64,000 nucleotides of DNA from Spisula solida (taxonomy: Eukaryota; Mollusca; Bivalvia; Venerida; Mactridae). A program made the translations under genes and the position numbers. The notes below the pieces were generated by a model, which was given only the letters and a program-made list of their open reading frames with translations, had not been told where the DNA came from and did not search any database. Of this stretch, positions 50,773-61,639 are shown piece after piece. Numbering within the stretch: the stretch's first letter is position 1; each line of letters starts with the position of its first letter. The stretch covers positions 1,245,001 to 1,309,000 of the forward strand of contig OX365953.1 in NCBI GenBank assembly GCA_947247005.1, written 5' to 3'.

Positions 50773-50921
50773 CCAGAAAATCAGAATGAGGCGTCAACCA
50801 AAATACCACGTTATTGTTGCTCTTATTCAAACACAGTTCGGGCTTAAGCTACACTACATAGACCCTGTAAAAATGACTACCTTTTTTCGCTTTTTGTTTC
50901 TTACTGTAAGAAATAGTTCAA

Positions 50922-50942
50922 TTTCTTTGTATTTCTATTTCA
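50922..50942 (+). other. Probable splice acceptor in the 5' UTR of the first BTB gene
   Basis: tttgtatttctatttcag is a strong pyrimidine-rich acceptor 76 bases before the ATG at 51,019. It suggests a non-coding first exon further upstream. Confidence 0.45.
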
Positions 50943-51018
50943 GTGCTGTCAAGTGTGCATGACTTAATCAGAATAATAGATGTAACATTTGGTCAGTACT
51001 AAATCACCTATCCCGATA

Positions 51019-53136
51019 ATGGAACAGCTTGTTGTGGCTCCAGAGTATTACAAGAATGTCTTGAATGCTATGTACAAACAAGGACAAGATAAACACTTCA
51101 GTGATGTAACTTTAAAATGTGGAGACGCGGTATTTCACGGGCATAAATGTATTTTATCAACACAAAGTGCTTATTTTAATGCTCTATTTCTAGGAAACTT
51201 TTCCGATTCGAATACTTCAGAGATTGACCTATCGTCTGTGTTTGAAAATGAGCAGTCATTTGAACAGGTCATGACTTTCTTATACACAGGTGAAGTCGAC
51301 TATACAGACATATTTGTACTGGCAAGATATGCATCATTCTTCCAGATTAAGACGTTAAGGAAGTTATGTAAAGCAAAAATGAAAGAAAGAGTTTGTCTTA
51401 AAAACTGCATAACATACTTCCTATTTTCAAAGTCAACGGACTATAACAGCGTAGCAGAGATGACATCCGAAGTCATTGCCAAAAGGTTTCATGATTATTT
51501 TATACATGAAGATAACACCCTGCTACTAAGCACTTTAGACTTGCAGGAACTACTGGATATAAATTGTTTGACATACAGTTCAGCTTATGATATTCTTGAA
51601 TTTATTGCCAAATGGGTATTGAGTGAGATCACAACCCAGCGCATCGAAGTTGCACAGCAAGTGTTGGACACTTTGAAGAAGCGGGAACAAAATCCGGATA
51701 ATCGAATTGTGGGACCCGTGAAACCGTGTGTTGAATCATTCCCTCAGTTAGAAGCTAAACTAAAAGATCACCGCGAGTTGGACGAATGCAGTCGCCATTC
51801 ATTTATCCTCAACTTCAAATTAATCATGGAACAGGTACTCAAGTCTGAAGATACACCATCTGAAGAGACGGTTGTATTTACACTGTCAAAGAGGAAGAAG
51901 CAGGACTTGTCTCTGTTTGCTGAGGCTGGTGACGACACGCCGATGGAACATTTCACGACTGGCGAACATGAAAATTGGGAGACAGTATATGATGTTTGTT
52001 TGTATCGTCCCAGTACCAAAGTATGGTACTATATTGAGTCAATTGAGATTAAACCATGCTTTGATAATGATGAAGATATCATTCCGAAATCAGGCCGATT
52101 GTTGCCATTTGAAAGACAATCGTGCAAGCTGAATTACATTAATGGAAAATTGTTGTTGTCATCCAGACTTTCAACCCGGATCTTGAGTTACCATTGTGAA
52201 AACAAACAGTGGCAATCATTGAAGACAGGGAAGGTGATAAAGCCCGAAAGAGGTGATCCCTATTGGGGCATATTCTGTGAAGAGAGAAAGCGGGATCTGT
52301 CAACTATTGGTAATCATGTCTTTGTGTGGAATGAAACTGTTTTTGTAATAAAGGTGAAAGTGCAAAAACGTACTGTGTATGAAGTTGACCATATTTCTGG
52401 TGTGTACTTCGAAATTTATCAAATGGATGATTCGTCAGGACGTTTAACATTAATTCTAAAATCGCCAGTGCAGCCTTACCTGTGTCAGAGGTACATGGAG
52501 GACATGAAAACGTTTGAAGGGCTTAGAAGTTTTGTGGTTGCTCGAGCTAGTACATCAATGGATGAAATATTGGTTGTGTGTTTACTGAATGATGACACTG
52601 GCGATGGTCCTTATGTGGCTCTAACTGATTGGTGTATGTCATTTGTGGCAAATGTTAAAGACAAATCAATACACTTTTTCTCAGCTGAGATATGTAAAGA
52701 ATTAACGTACCAGGCAGAGGAATTGTTGATATTGGAGGATACGGACGGTTTCTTGCTCGCTGTTAACACTGACATTAATGAGGATTCTTGCATGGTAGTT
52801 GGTTCCTATAAATACCACAGCCAGGAGCTGAAGTTAGTGGAAGGACTGCCACACCCTCATGCTAAAATTGATAGCATATATTCCTACTACATGTATGTTA
52901 AATTACGGACTGTGCCAATGATTTCAGGAGATCGATCTTTGTGGTTCTTCTACGGGTGCACGCTTTACCACAATGATTTTCAAAATGTGGAATTCCACAA
53001 GTCTGAAGATGGGAAGTATGAGTCATCGGCTACAGAATACACACCACACCCATTTACTACGCTTGTAACTGCTGTGGAAACTAAAGTGAATGCAGGAATT
53101 TTCAAAAACATAAAGCCTTGTTGTTTCCTAGGTTAG
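51019..53136 (+). CDS. BTB-BACK (kelch-like-type) protein, copy 1
   Basis: One uninterrupted frame of 705 codons from ATG 51,019. An in-frame extension to 50,989 begins with TTG and is not a credible start. The BTB/POZ fold spans about residues 14-120: FSDVTLKCGDAVFHGHKCIL, STQSAYFNALF and an FLYTGEVD strand. BACK lies at about 126-230 (LKNCITYFLF, VIAKRFHDYF). The C-terminal 400 residues have scattered strand-like phrases (YDVCLYRPSTKVWYYIES, GVYFEIYQMD) but no clear GG-doublet kelch repeats, so a diverged propeller is only a guess. Known BTB-BACK proteins bind Cullin-3 and present substrates for ubiquitination. The protein ends PCCFLG. It lies 3.7 kb before its paralogue on the same strand. 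Confidence 0.93.
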   Translation: MEQLVVAPEYYKNVLNAMYKQGQDKHFSDVTLKCGDAVFHGHKCILSTQSAYFNALFLGNFSDSNTSEIDLSSVFENEQSFEQVMTFLYTGEVDYTDIFVLARYASFFQIKTLRKLCKAKMKERVCLKNCITYFLFSKSTDYNSVAEMTSEVIAKRFHDYFIHEDNTLLLSTLDLQELLDINCLTYSSAYDILEFIAKWVLSEITTQRIEVAQQVLDTLKKREQNPDNRIVGPVKPCVESFPQLEAKLKDHRELDECSRHSFILNFKLIMEQVLKSEDTPSEETVVFTLSKRKKQDLSLFAEAGDDTPMEHFTTGEHENWETVYDVCLYRPSTKVWYYIESIEIKPCFDNDEDIIPKSGRLLPFERQSCKLNYINGKLLLSSRLSTRILSYHCENKQWQSLKTGKVIKPERGDPYWGIFCEERKRDLSTIGNHVFVWNETVFVIKVKVQKRTVYEVDHISGVYFEIYQMDDSSGRLTLILKSPVQPYLCQRYMEDMKTFEGLRSFVVARASTSMDEILVVCLLNDDTGDGPYVALTDWCMSFVANVKDKSIHFFSAEICKELTYQAEELLILEDTDGFLLAVNTDINEDSCMVVGSYKYHSQELKLVEGLPHPHAKIDSIYSYYMYVKLRTVPMISGDRSLWFFYGCTLYHNDFQNVEFHKSEDGKYESSATEYTPHPFTTLVTAVETKVNAGIFKNIKPCCFLG

Positions 53137-54271
53137 AATACATGTATACTGTATAATTATGTGATGTGTGTTATAAAAACCCAATGTGACACTCACTCCG
53201 ATTCTTCTTTTTAGAAGTACTATGTATTATGTACCAGCACCCCAAAGTTAAAATTGAACTCTATAAGAATGAGACGTCTGTCCTTCCGTCCGTTCGTTTG
53301 TCGGCCCATTGATTAGTATGTGTTTTAGAAAATTCAATATTTTATTTGCTATTGCAGTCAAACTTGGCGGCACTATTACTTACTTTCGGCACTAAACAAG
53401 TGGCATAACTCTTGGATACCTCTTTTTCTTTGGACTTTAAGCTATTTTTAGCTTGAACACTTTGTTAAAGTAAAGTTCAATATTATCTAGTTCGTTATCT
53501 TGCGATGATATTGCGACGATACTTGGTATACTTATTTAATAATCAGTGAGCAGTGCTAGACAAGTGTCATAACTCCAGCGAATATAAGTATGCAGGTATT
53601 CTCCTTTTTAACTTTTGAATTTTTGTTTTAGTTTTTAATATTGTTAAATTACTTGCGTACTATCACCAATCACCAACACACTTGAGATGTATATCATAAA
53701 ATGTACATTACAGTGTCAGTCGTTGTTATTGTTAGCTGTCAACTACCTAATTTGGTTTAGATTGTTTTCACTTGTTCTACAGTATGAAATTGCCCAAAGA
53801 AATACAACGTATTTGTTTTACCACTTTAGTATTTTAAAGATATAAAATATTTTATTTTTGCCGATGAGAAATATTTGTTATTAGCTAACCCGCTTTCTTG
53901 TGATCATGTCCCTTATTTTTCTACAGAATTAACATAAGGCAGGTTCATAGCCTCTGACCGTATTTCGTTAACTTGTTTTGATATTTTAGACAAAAAGAAA
54001 CACAAAGCGGATATTTTGCTATGGATTAAAAATCACGGATTGTATCGATTACAACATAAGGTTTTCAAACATTCAACACAACATGTGTAAAGTTTGCAAA
54101 ACATGCAATCTTAATATTCAGAAACGATCAGTAAAGCAGAGTTGATATTTGTTTATGTATTGCAATGTATCGCATATTTTATACTTATTACAATAATTTA
54201 ATTTATTAATATCACATTATGTAATTCGTTTATTTAGGTCAATCATCTGTGTACACACCATATTGTATATA
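53137..54271. other. Spacer after BTB copy 1, no gene seen
   Basis: 3' UTR and intergenic sequence. No clear AATAAA is visible before the MITE at 54,272. Confidence 0.5.
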
Positions 54272-54505
54272 CAGGGTGTTAAAAAAGTTCGTTCTCAATG
54301 TTTGAGTTTCAATATTTTATCTTTTTGACCTCAGAAGACTGTAAACATTTTAGGTTGAAATCCAGAGCTATTGACCGTTGTTCTTATGTCTCTGGCATTA
54401 AATGAAGCTATTAGAGTAAGAAATTAGCATTGTCTGCTACGTACATAGCTCAAATAAAACTTTATATGAATTTAAATATTGAGAACGAACTTTTTTAACA
54501 CCCTG
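54272..54505. mobile_element. Mariner-type MITE, family 'CAGGGTGTTAAAA', intact
   Basis: The left end CAGGGTGTTAAAAAAGTTCG then TTCTCAAT is a perfect inverse of the right end attgagaacgaacttttttaacaccctg (28 bp). It is flanked by TA on both sides. 234 bp. The copy at 19,509-19,891 matches internally. Confidence 0.93.
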
Positions 54506-54894
54506 TACACCTTGCAATTTCCGACATTAATTTCTAAATTAAAGATGCATATGAGTATGTGGCTTATTGGATATTGTTTTTAATTGTCATTTTTATCTGA
54601 TTAAAATGTTCAAAACAATACGAGTTATGATATTACATTTATGGTATACCAGTGACAGACTTTGGTCGATTTTTTCAACTTGTCGCAGGTATTTTGATAT
54701 CGAATATATTTTGGACTGATCGATGGGCTAGAACAGGAATATTCTATGTACGTATAACGGTATAACGGTTCAATTGCAATTTAACGATTTGTGTTCGGGC
54801 ACATACTCACATGTGAAAAAGGCTGTTCTCACAACTAACGGTCGAGTATATGACGTGTGACAGGCCAGAAGAATCCGACTATAACATGGAATAC

Positions 54895-55040
54895 ATATAG
54901 CTCGCCGGAGATAACTCTAGCCTTATCAATAGATAAACATGCATAATATATAAACACTCCAAGGACAACTGACCGCTCGTTATCAGTGTGTATTGAAATA
55001 GTATATGCATTAAAAGTGATTTTGCACAAAATTGAAGAAA
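54895..55040. repeat. Dispersed repeat, partner at 31,960-32,105
   Basis: gctcgccggagataactcta, atcaatagataaacatgcat, aatatataaacact and gttatcagtg are shared in the same order with the non-LTR-like element at 32 kb. Confidence 0.7.
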
Positions 55041-56793
55041 ATATCTTTAATTTTTATTTGTTAACAAAGGCTAGTGTTTTCATCGACGGACTATAGTCCA
55101 TGACTAGTAACGCTTCGATGATTTAAATACATGTACCTTTAACTAATAATATTGTTATACTCTATAGTAGATATTTATACACATGAGTTATAAATTTGGT
55201 ATGCTAAAACTTTTATAACGCCAGCCGGTATTTCATACAGTACTGTATACTATTTATCGATCATGATCAGTGTTTAACCCAGGACAAGTTAGTTTACAAG
55301 ATATACCAAAACAAATATGGTGAGTGACTTTGTTGAATGATACTTGTCGGATATGTTGCTTGTTGCTCCGTGACAAGCCATTGGTAGTTTACAAGGTAAC
55401 ACATTAATACTTATATTAATACAAATTGTATAATTGTAATTAAATGTAACGTACATTATGGATGTAAAAAATGATTTCTGATGGAAAGTATGAAACGTTT
55501 AACATATTTCATTTAATTCATTGGTTTCTATAAATGTTGATAAGGAGTTTATAAATACACTGCTGAATTTTTCTTCCCCAATATCTTTTTAAAGGAGGCT
55601 CACTGATTTATGATCAATTAGATCTATAGATTCCATGTCATTTTCAGTATTTGTGTCTTGCCGGAAATTGTGACATATTTATTTGGGTAACCGTAATATA
55701 AGCACACAGCGTGAAATTTGCACGAAATTGATTTTACCCAAGCTAACTTCAACTATAGTTCAATTTAGAGTTGACTTTAAAAGTTTCAACTATTCATCGA
55801 TTTAAGAAGGTATTGATTTTTCTATTCAGATAATTATTACAATTTACATGAGAGAAATTTAGAGTAATTAGTCGATTCATGTGTCAGAATGGTTTTGACA
55901 GTAAAATGGTACATACTACATTTGTATTATATTAGAATTTTGTCCGATTGGGTGCAAATTTGAATCCCACTGTAATATACCGTATAACCCCCTATTAACG
56001 ATCCCGGGGTAGTTCAGTTTTAATGTTAGGTATACATGTATATCAAGTCGGTAAGACAAGTTCATCTTCACTTCTTAATTTGATATATTGCTCCATACCG
56101 TTAAGTTAGCACATAGTGTATTTTTCGTGGGTTTAAACTCGATTAACCACAAAATCTTATCCCTACGATTACTCGACCTCTCAATTATAGAATATGAATT
56201 TAACCTTCTATGTTTTGCAATCAACTCATGTGCGACCCCTCAAAATCGCATTTTACAAAAGTCCACGAAATTTAATCGACTGGAAAATCAGTGATATTTA
56301 AGCTTTTAGTTCTCTGTCCCCTAAACTATTTATAAACGTTTTTTCATGACAAGACACATCCATTGACATGTTTGAGTATGCCCAGGAGTTTCCCCTACCC
56401 CCCAGATTTGCTTAAATACGTATCTCAATAACTATATAGACCTCCGTTTCTAAACAGTGTGTTCACGTATATTTTGTTCGGAAGACATAATGAATTCTTG
56501 TTAATAGGGCTGGTTGTCCCTACATTTTAAGTAAATTGACGTAAGCGGGGCTATTAAATCGCTGTTCGTTTAATATCATGTTCTTGATATTTTTGTATTT
56601 TATTTTAGGTTCCAAGAAACAAAGACAATACATGTGTTTGCTAATTTGGACTGTACGACATTGCTACACTGATAAAGGAACAGTTTGCCTTGGCACCAGG
56701 GGCCCGTTGCCAAAGCAAAGCGCAACCGAGCGCTTTTATTTAGTTACCTCCCGTTCAATTAAATATAGAAGGCAAGAATTACCTCCCATGGAA
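55041..56793. other. Spacer before BTB copy 2, no gene seen
   Basis: Holds two possible acceptors for an upstream exon of copy 2: attttattttag at 56,597-56,608 and ttacaaccag at 56,833-56,842. No protein-like frame was recognised. Confidence 0.45.
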
Positions 56794-56809
56794 AGCGCTA
56801 CGTAGCGCT
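56794..56809. promoter_or_regulatory. Perfect 16-bp palindrome upstream of BTB copy 2
   Basis: AGCGCTACGTAGCGCT, 34 bases before the ATG at 56,844. It is GC-rich in AT-rich DNA and contains TACGTA. It could be a factor site or a structured 5' UTR element. The role is unknown. Confidence 0.5.
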
Positions 56810-56843
56810 CGCCCATGTTAACGGTCTCAAGATTACAACCAGA

Positions 56844-58904
56844 ATGGATAAACAAGGAGCAGATAAAAATCTCAGTGATATTACATTGAAGTGTGGAGAC
56901 GCGGTATTTCACGGTCAGAAGTGTCTTTTATCAACACAAAGTGAATATTTCAACGCTTTATTTCAAGGAAATTTCTCTGACTCTAATGCATCAGAGATTG
57001 ACCTATCGTCAGTGTTTGATGATGAACAGTCATTTCAAAATGTCATAGAGTTCTTTAATACTGGAGTTGTGGATTTATCAAACATATTGTTACTGGCTAG
57101 ATATGCGTCATTCTTTCAAACGAAGTCATTGAAGGAATTGTGTGAGGCAGAGATAAAGAAATGTGTGAGCCTTCAGAACTGCATTGACTATAACATATTT
57201 GCAAAATCAGCGGATTATAACAGCATAGAAAAGATGACAACTAACGTCATTAAGAAAAGGTTTCATGATTATTTTATACACGAAGATGACACCCTGCAGC
57301 TTTGCCCTTCGGACTTAAAGGGACTACTTGGTTTAGATTTTCTGATATACTGTACATCGTGTGATATTCTAAAATTCGTTGCCAAGTGGGTACTCTCAGA
57401 CATGACAACCAAACGTATCGAAGTTGGCCAACATGCACTTGACTGCTTGAAGGCTCGGGAACAGATTCAAGCTGACAGAATAGGTAGACCCTTCGAACCA
57501 TTTGTTCAATCATATTGCCGCCAGTTGGAAGCTAAGTTAAACGATTCACAAGACTTGAACGAGGATATTAGTCGTTCATTCATACAGACATTTCAATATA
57601 TCATAGAACTGTTACCAAAGTCTGAAGATACATCATCTGAAGAGGAAGCTTTGTTCACATTGTCGAAAAGGAAGAAACTAGACTTGTCTTTATTTTCGGA
57701 AGCTGGTGGCAAAACAACTAATAAACATTTCTCGACTGGCAAACACAACAACTTGGAGACAGTATATGATATTTGTTTGTATCGTCCCAGTACCAAATTA
57801 TGGTACCATGTTGATTCTGTAGACACAAAATTACGTCGTGATAATGATGAGGTCATTGTTCCTTTTTATACGAAATCATTAAAACTCGATTTCATACCAG
57901 GGCTGTTAATGTTCTCATCCAGGATTTCTGACGAGATCCTCACATACAGTTGTTTAGAAAAGAATTGGAACTCATTGAAAGACCCTTGCAAACGAAGTAG
58001 AACAGAAGAGATGGAAACCATTGGAAAGCATGTCTTTGTGTGGCATGAAAAGGTGTTTGTGATAAAAGTGAAATTAAATACCAGCACTGATGACGATGAA
58101 CTGTCAAAGTTGTTTGGTGATTCTGATAGTAGGAGAGATGAATCTACAGACGAGTCTGAGGAGGAAGAAGAGATGGACGAACTTGCCAGTATTTCTATTA
58201 CTGGAGTCTACTTCGAAATATATGAAATGGATGCATTAACAGGTTCTCTTTCTTTAGAAATAACAACGCCTGAAGAGACTTACATCTGTGAGAGGTTCCT
58301 GAGTGATCTAAGAGAGAAGGACGGACTGATTAGAGGTTCTGTGATTGCACGAGGAAGTGAATCGATAGATGAACTCCTAGTTGTGTGTTTCCTTATTAAT
58401 GACTCGGACACCGTTTCCCCTCTTCCTGAGCTGTGTGTGTCATTTGTTGCAAATATTAAAGACGAATCAGTATGCTTTTTCCATGAAACGATATGTGACG
58501 AGTTAAATTATCAGCCAGATGCATTGTTTATATTGGAGGAAACGGAAGGTTTCTTGGTTGCTGTTAACACTGACACTCAGAAGGAATCCTGTCGCGTAAT
58601 TGGCTCATATAAGTTCCACAGTAATGCGTTGGAGTTGGTGGAAGGCTTGTGTGATCCGCCGAGCGACGATATCGATAATTTAACTAAGGCTGCAGGAAAT
58701 AGTTCATTGTGGTACTTTAATGAGGCTTTCCGTTACAACAATGATTTTCAAAATGTGAAATTTCACAAATCTGAAGATGGGAAGTATAAGTCTACATCCA
58801 CAGAATACACACCACATCCATTTACTACCCTGGTAGCTGCTGTGGAGACTAAAGTGAATGCAGGAATTTTCAAAAACATGAAGCCCTCTTGTTTCCTGGG
58901 TTAG
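56844..58904 (+). CDS. BTB-BACK (kelch-like-type) protein, copy 2
   Basis: One uninterrupted frame of 686 codons, a clear paralogue of 51,019-53,136. BTB starts almost at once (LSDITLKCGDAVFHGQKCLL, STQSEYFNALF). BACK lies at about 108-210 (LQNCIDYNIFAKS, VIKKRFHDYF). Compared with copy 1 it lacks about 18 N-terminal residues that normally include the first BTB helix, and it aligns at the Met of copy 1's AMYKQG. Either an upstream exon supplies them or the protein is N-truncated. Residues about 410-450 hold a strongly acidic insert (DESTDESEEEEEMDE) absent from copy 1. The tail EYTPHPFTTLVAAVETKVNA to SCFLG is nearly identical. The intact long frame suggests selection. Confidence 0.92.
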   Translation: MDKQGADKNLSDITLKCGDAVFHGQKCLLSTQSEYFNALFQGNFSDSNASEIDLSSVFDDEQSFQNVIEFFNTGVVDLSNILLLARYASFFQTKSLKELCEAEIKKCVSLQNCIDYNIFAKSADYNSIEKMTTNVIKKRFHDYFIHEDDTLQLCPSDLKGLLGLDFLIYCTSCDILKFVAKWVLSDMTTKRIEVGQHALDCLKAREQIQADRIGRPFEPFVQSYCRQLEAKLNDSQDLNEDISRSFIQTFQYIIELLPKSEDTSSEEEALFTLSKRKKLDLSLFSEAGGKTTNKHFSTGKHNNLETVYDICLYRPSTKLWYHVDSVDTKLRRDNDEVIVPFYTKSLKLDFIPGLLMFSSRISDEILTYSCLEKNWNSLKDPCKRSRTEEMETIGKHVFVWHEKVFVIKVKLNTSTDDDELSKLFGDSDSRRDESTDESEEEEEMDELASISITGVYFEIYEMDALTGSLSLEITTPEETYICERFLSDLREKDGLIRGSVIARGSESIDELLVVCFLINDSDTVSPLPELCVSFVANIKDESVCFFHETICDELNYQPDALFILEETEGFLVAVNTDTQKESCRVIGSYKFHSNALELVEGLCDPPSDDIDNLTKAAGNSSLWYFNEAFRYNNDFQNVKFHKSEDGKYKSTSTEYTPHPFTTLVAAVETKVNAGIFKNMKPSCFLG

Positions 58905-59160
58905 AATATATGTATACTGTATATGTGCCATGCTGTTTCCTGGGTTAAAATACAATAAGGAGTTGACACTGATAGAATGTTTACTACCGTACGGCAGTAT
59001 ACAAATGTACATTATGGCCATATTGAGTCGTTACGGTGTGACAAATCGAGAGTTTGATTAGCATGTTTAACAAAATTGACTAACAAACGAATGTTGCTAA
59101 TGGGAATACAGATATTTTCGAAACATTGAAGCCCTCTTGTTTTTTAAGGTTAGCATATTT
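58905..59160 (+). pseudogene. Decayed copies of the BTB gene 3' end
   Basis: 58,929-58,951 (gctgtttcctgggttaaaat) repeats the last codons and stop of copy 2. 59,111-59,160 (gatattttcgaaacattgaa, gccctcttgtttttta, aggttagcat) repeats the last ~13 codons and stop again, with changes. No upstream BTB sequence is attached. Confidence 0.65.
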
Positions 59161-59200
59161 GAACATGTGAAATAGAAATTACCGTAACTACATACGTGTA

Positions 59201-59345
59201 CATCAATGCGTTATCGGACACATCACGAGTTCCCCACCGTTTAGTGTTTTATGTTCCTGTTTGTTTACCTACACACATCAATGCGTTATCTGACACATCA
59301 CAAGTTTCCTCACCATTTAGTGTTTATGTTCCTGTTTGTTTTAAA
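59201..59345. repeat. 75-bp tandem duplication
   Basis: catcaatgcgttatcggaca at 59,201 and catcaatgcgttatctgaca at 59,276 both run on through tttagtgtttatgttcctgt-like sequence. Confidence 0.9.
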
Positions 59346-59505
59346 CCACACCATAGTGAGTTGCTTGTGTCCGATCGTATACGCTTCAATGTATACTAGT
59401 ACGTGTAAACGTATTATTACTGTGTGCGTCGAACCAAGGCTTTATATCTGATATGCAATAATTCTCCTCTACTTTATATATATTCGAGTCAACTAAGGCA
59501 TTTAA

Positions 59506-59724
59506 CTTGTTGAAACTAAGTTATCCGGTTTGGGATTTCAATTTTTATTGCTGAAACTACGTCATTCAGCTGAAACCATGGAATTCAGCTTGTTGTTACT
59601 GTTATTGTTAACTTTATAGGACCTCAGACAGCTAAAACTAGGTATTTCAGCCGTTTAACTGTTGAAACCAGGTCATTCAGCTTTTTGATTGCTGAAACTA
59701 GTTAATTCAGCTTTTAACAGCTGG
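59506..59724. repeat. Degenerate ~30-bp repeats with GCTGAAAC...ATTCAGC palindromes
   Basis: At least five variants of gctgaaactaggtcattcag followed by ctttttg, spaced unevenly. Each unit is itself a small inverted repeat. Confidence 0.7.
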
Positions 59725-61639
59725 CGAGTTATGGTATCGTTCGGTTGTGTGTTGGGCATTAAGCCTTGTCTGTTTTTATGTTTTCTGTGCTCGACTGGTT
59801 TAGTTGAGTGCTGCCTTCCTTGTCCGACCTATTATTATCTTTTTGTTATTTTATATTAACTATGTTCAAGAGTACGGACTGGACTTGATTTCACTTGATT
59901 TTTTCACAGTTCAAAGAAATATACCAGATATAAAAATGAAATGTGTATTATAGCGTAGAGCGTTTAATGTTCACCTTCTAGAACTCAATAACTACATCAT
60001 ATTTTCAATTATTGTTTTGCTGACGTCACATCCATCCACTCTTTCATACAAAGAATAACTGCACAGTAATGATATCCATGAATAAATGACGCGTGTAAAT
60101 GTCGTCAATCGTAGACATGTAACCCATGTTTTGTTCCGGTTTTGGGCTGATGGAAAAGAGAACGAGAAACATGCTTGATGACAATTGAGAGCTTTAATTA
60201 TCAGTATCTAAATTGTACAATTGTTCCCGTAACAAAGGGTGTTTCTGTTTGTCAGAAAAAATATTGAAACATAATACGTAGTTACTAGTTCTAGTTGAGA
60301 TTTGTCATTTATCCCGATGTCTATTCCTATGTCTACGATAGCTTATATTGGCTAAAATTAGGGAGTATCTCAAAATTATTCTTATATTATGTATAGCAAA
60401 TAGTAAGGCCAAGCATATTTACCAAATTGTGTTTCATAAAGTATGTCAGCACAAAAATGCAATATTATAAATGATATGTCTTTGGTGACGACATAAGGTA
60501 GCAAGTGCTTCATATCGTTTCAGTTCACCAACAGTATCTTCAACGCGCACACGGTATTCTCTTATGTATCCATTGTTTCGGTTCCTCTGTGGCCTTTCCG
60601 TGCAAGCTGAGCAGCAGTGTAAGGGGTCATTATATGATCACAATATGGGTAAATCCTGTCCCCTAAAATTACGCACAATATTATTTAGAAAAGCTAAAAT
60701 ATCGATTACAACTACAATGTTAAATATTGTATAAGTGTTACAACGACTTTTTCTACCTGTCATTTGACGCATATTTTTGTTATCTTCATTTTTATGTATT
60801 ATATTTTTATTGAAAACTTCATTTGAAAGCACTGCATAGAACACGCTTGTATCAGCAATAAAGGGTGTGGTAAACCGCGATTTGTAAATAAAGTAGAACA
60901 TACAAGTTGGTTCGAGTCTAATTAAATTCGTGATTACGTACGCATGGTCACTTTGCTATTCTTTTTCTTCATTATTCATGAAGCAAACGCTTAATATACT
61001 ATATTCGAAAAATAATTTAACGAAAACATATAATGAAAGCCTCACTGACTATTTGAAAAATGGTCTGACCTTACAAACTGCTAGTAAAAATAACACTCAC
61101 ATCAAGTTGACGGTGGACACACTAAATAAACACGTAATTGAACGTATTCATGAGAAAAACCCTCGATATCAGTCGTAGGTAGCAATCATAGACATCGGTA
61201 TGGGTATAGGGATAAGTAACCAATCTCAAGTAGTGGCAAAATAACGCAATGAATTGCAATATGTTTTAAATAGACGGGTTTAAATAGTTTTAAATAGACG
61301 GGTTTAAATAATGTTAGTACATACTGCGAAACTTTTGAAGATGCTTTAAGTTCGACTATTCGAACAATAAGGAGAGCTATTATACTCACACAAGAGTCAC
61401 CGTCACACATTTTTAAACTAACGAATCCGACAACAGAAATCGGCGGAAATTGTGCTGAATTTCAGAGAAAATATGCCGAGTGAAGGTTTATTTCTTGATT
61501 CATGATCTTTTCAGTAATTATTTAAGCATCTCGAAACGCATATAATGACCATATTGCACCATTTTACAAAATTTACTCCCCTAGCTAGCTATAGTTGTAT
61601 ATGTGTAGCCGCCCCAATGTTTTGGTGTTGACTACGCAC
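59725..61639. other. Intergenic, no gene seen
   Basis: AT-rich with a 20-bp direct duplication (tagacgggtttaaatagttt) at 61,272-61,310. A perfect CRE lies at 60,021. Short frames have no similarity that I recognise. Confidence 0.5.

Noticed and set aside
50615..50962. 115-codon open frame upstream of BTB copy 1
   Set aside because: Runs through an AAAC microsatellite and ends at a splice acceptor. Probably 5' UTR or intron.
50989..51018. Longer start for BTB copy 1
   Set aside because: The upstream in-frame codon is TTG, not used as a normal start in animals. The first ATG is at 51,019.
51300..53136. Canonical six-kelch propeller
   Set aside because: No GG doublets or regularly spaced Tyr/Trp of kelch motifs can be seen by eye, so only a diverged C-terminal region is claimed.
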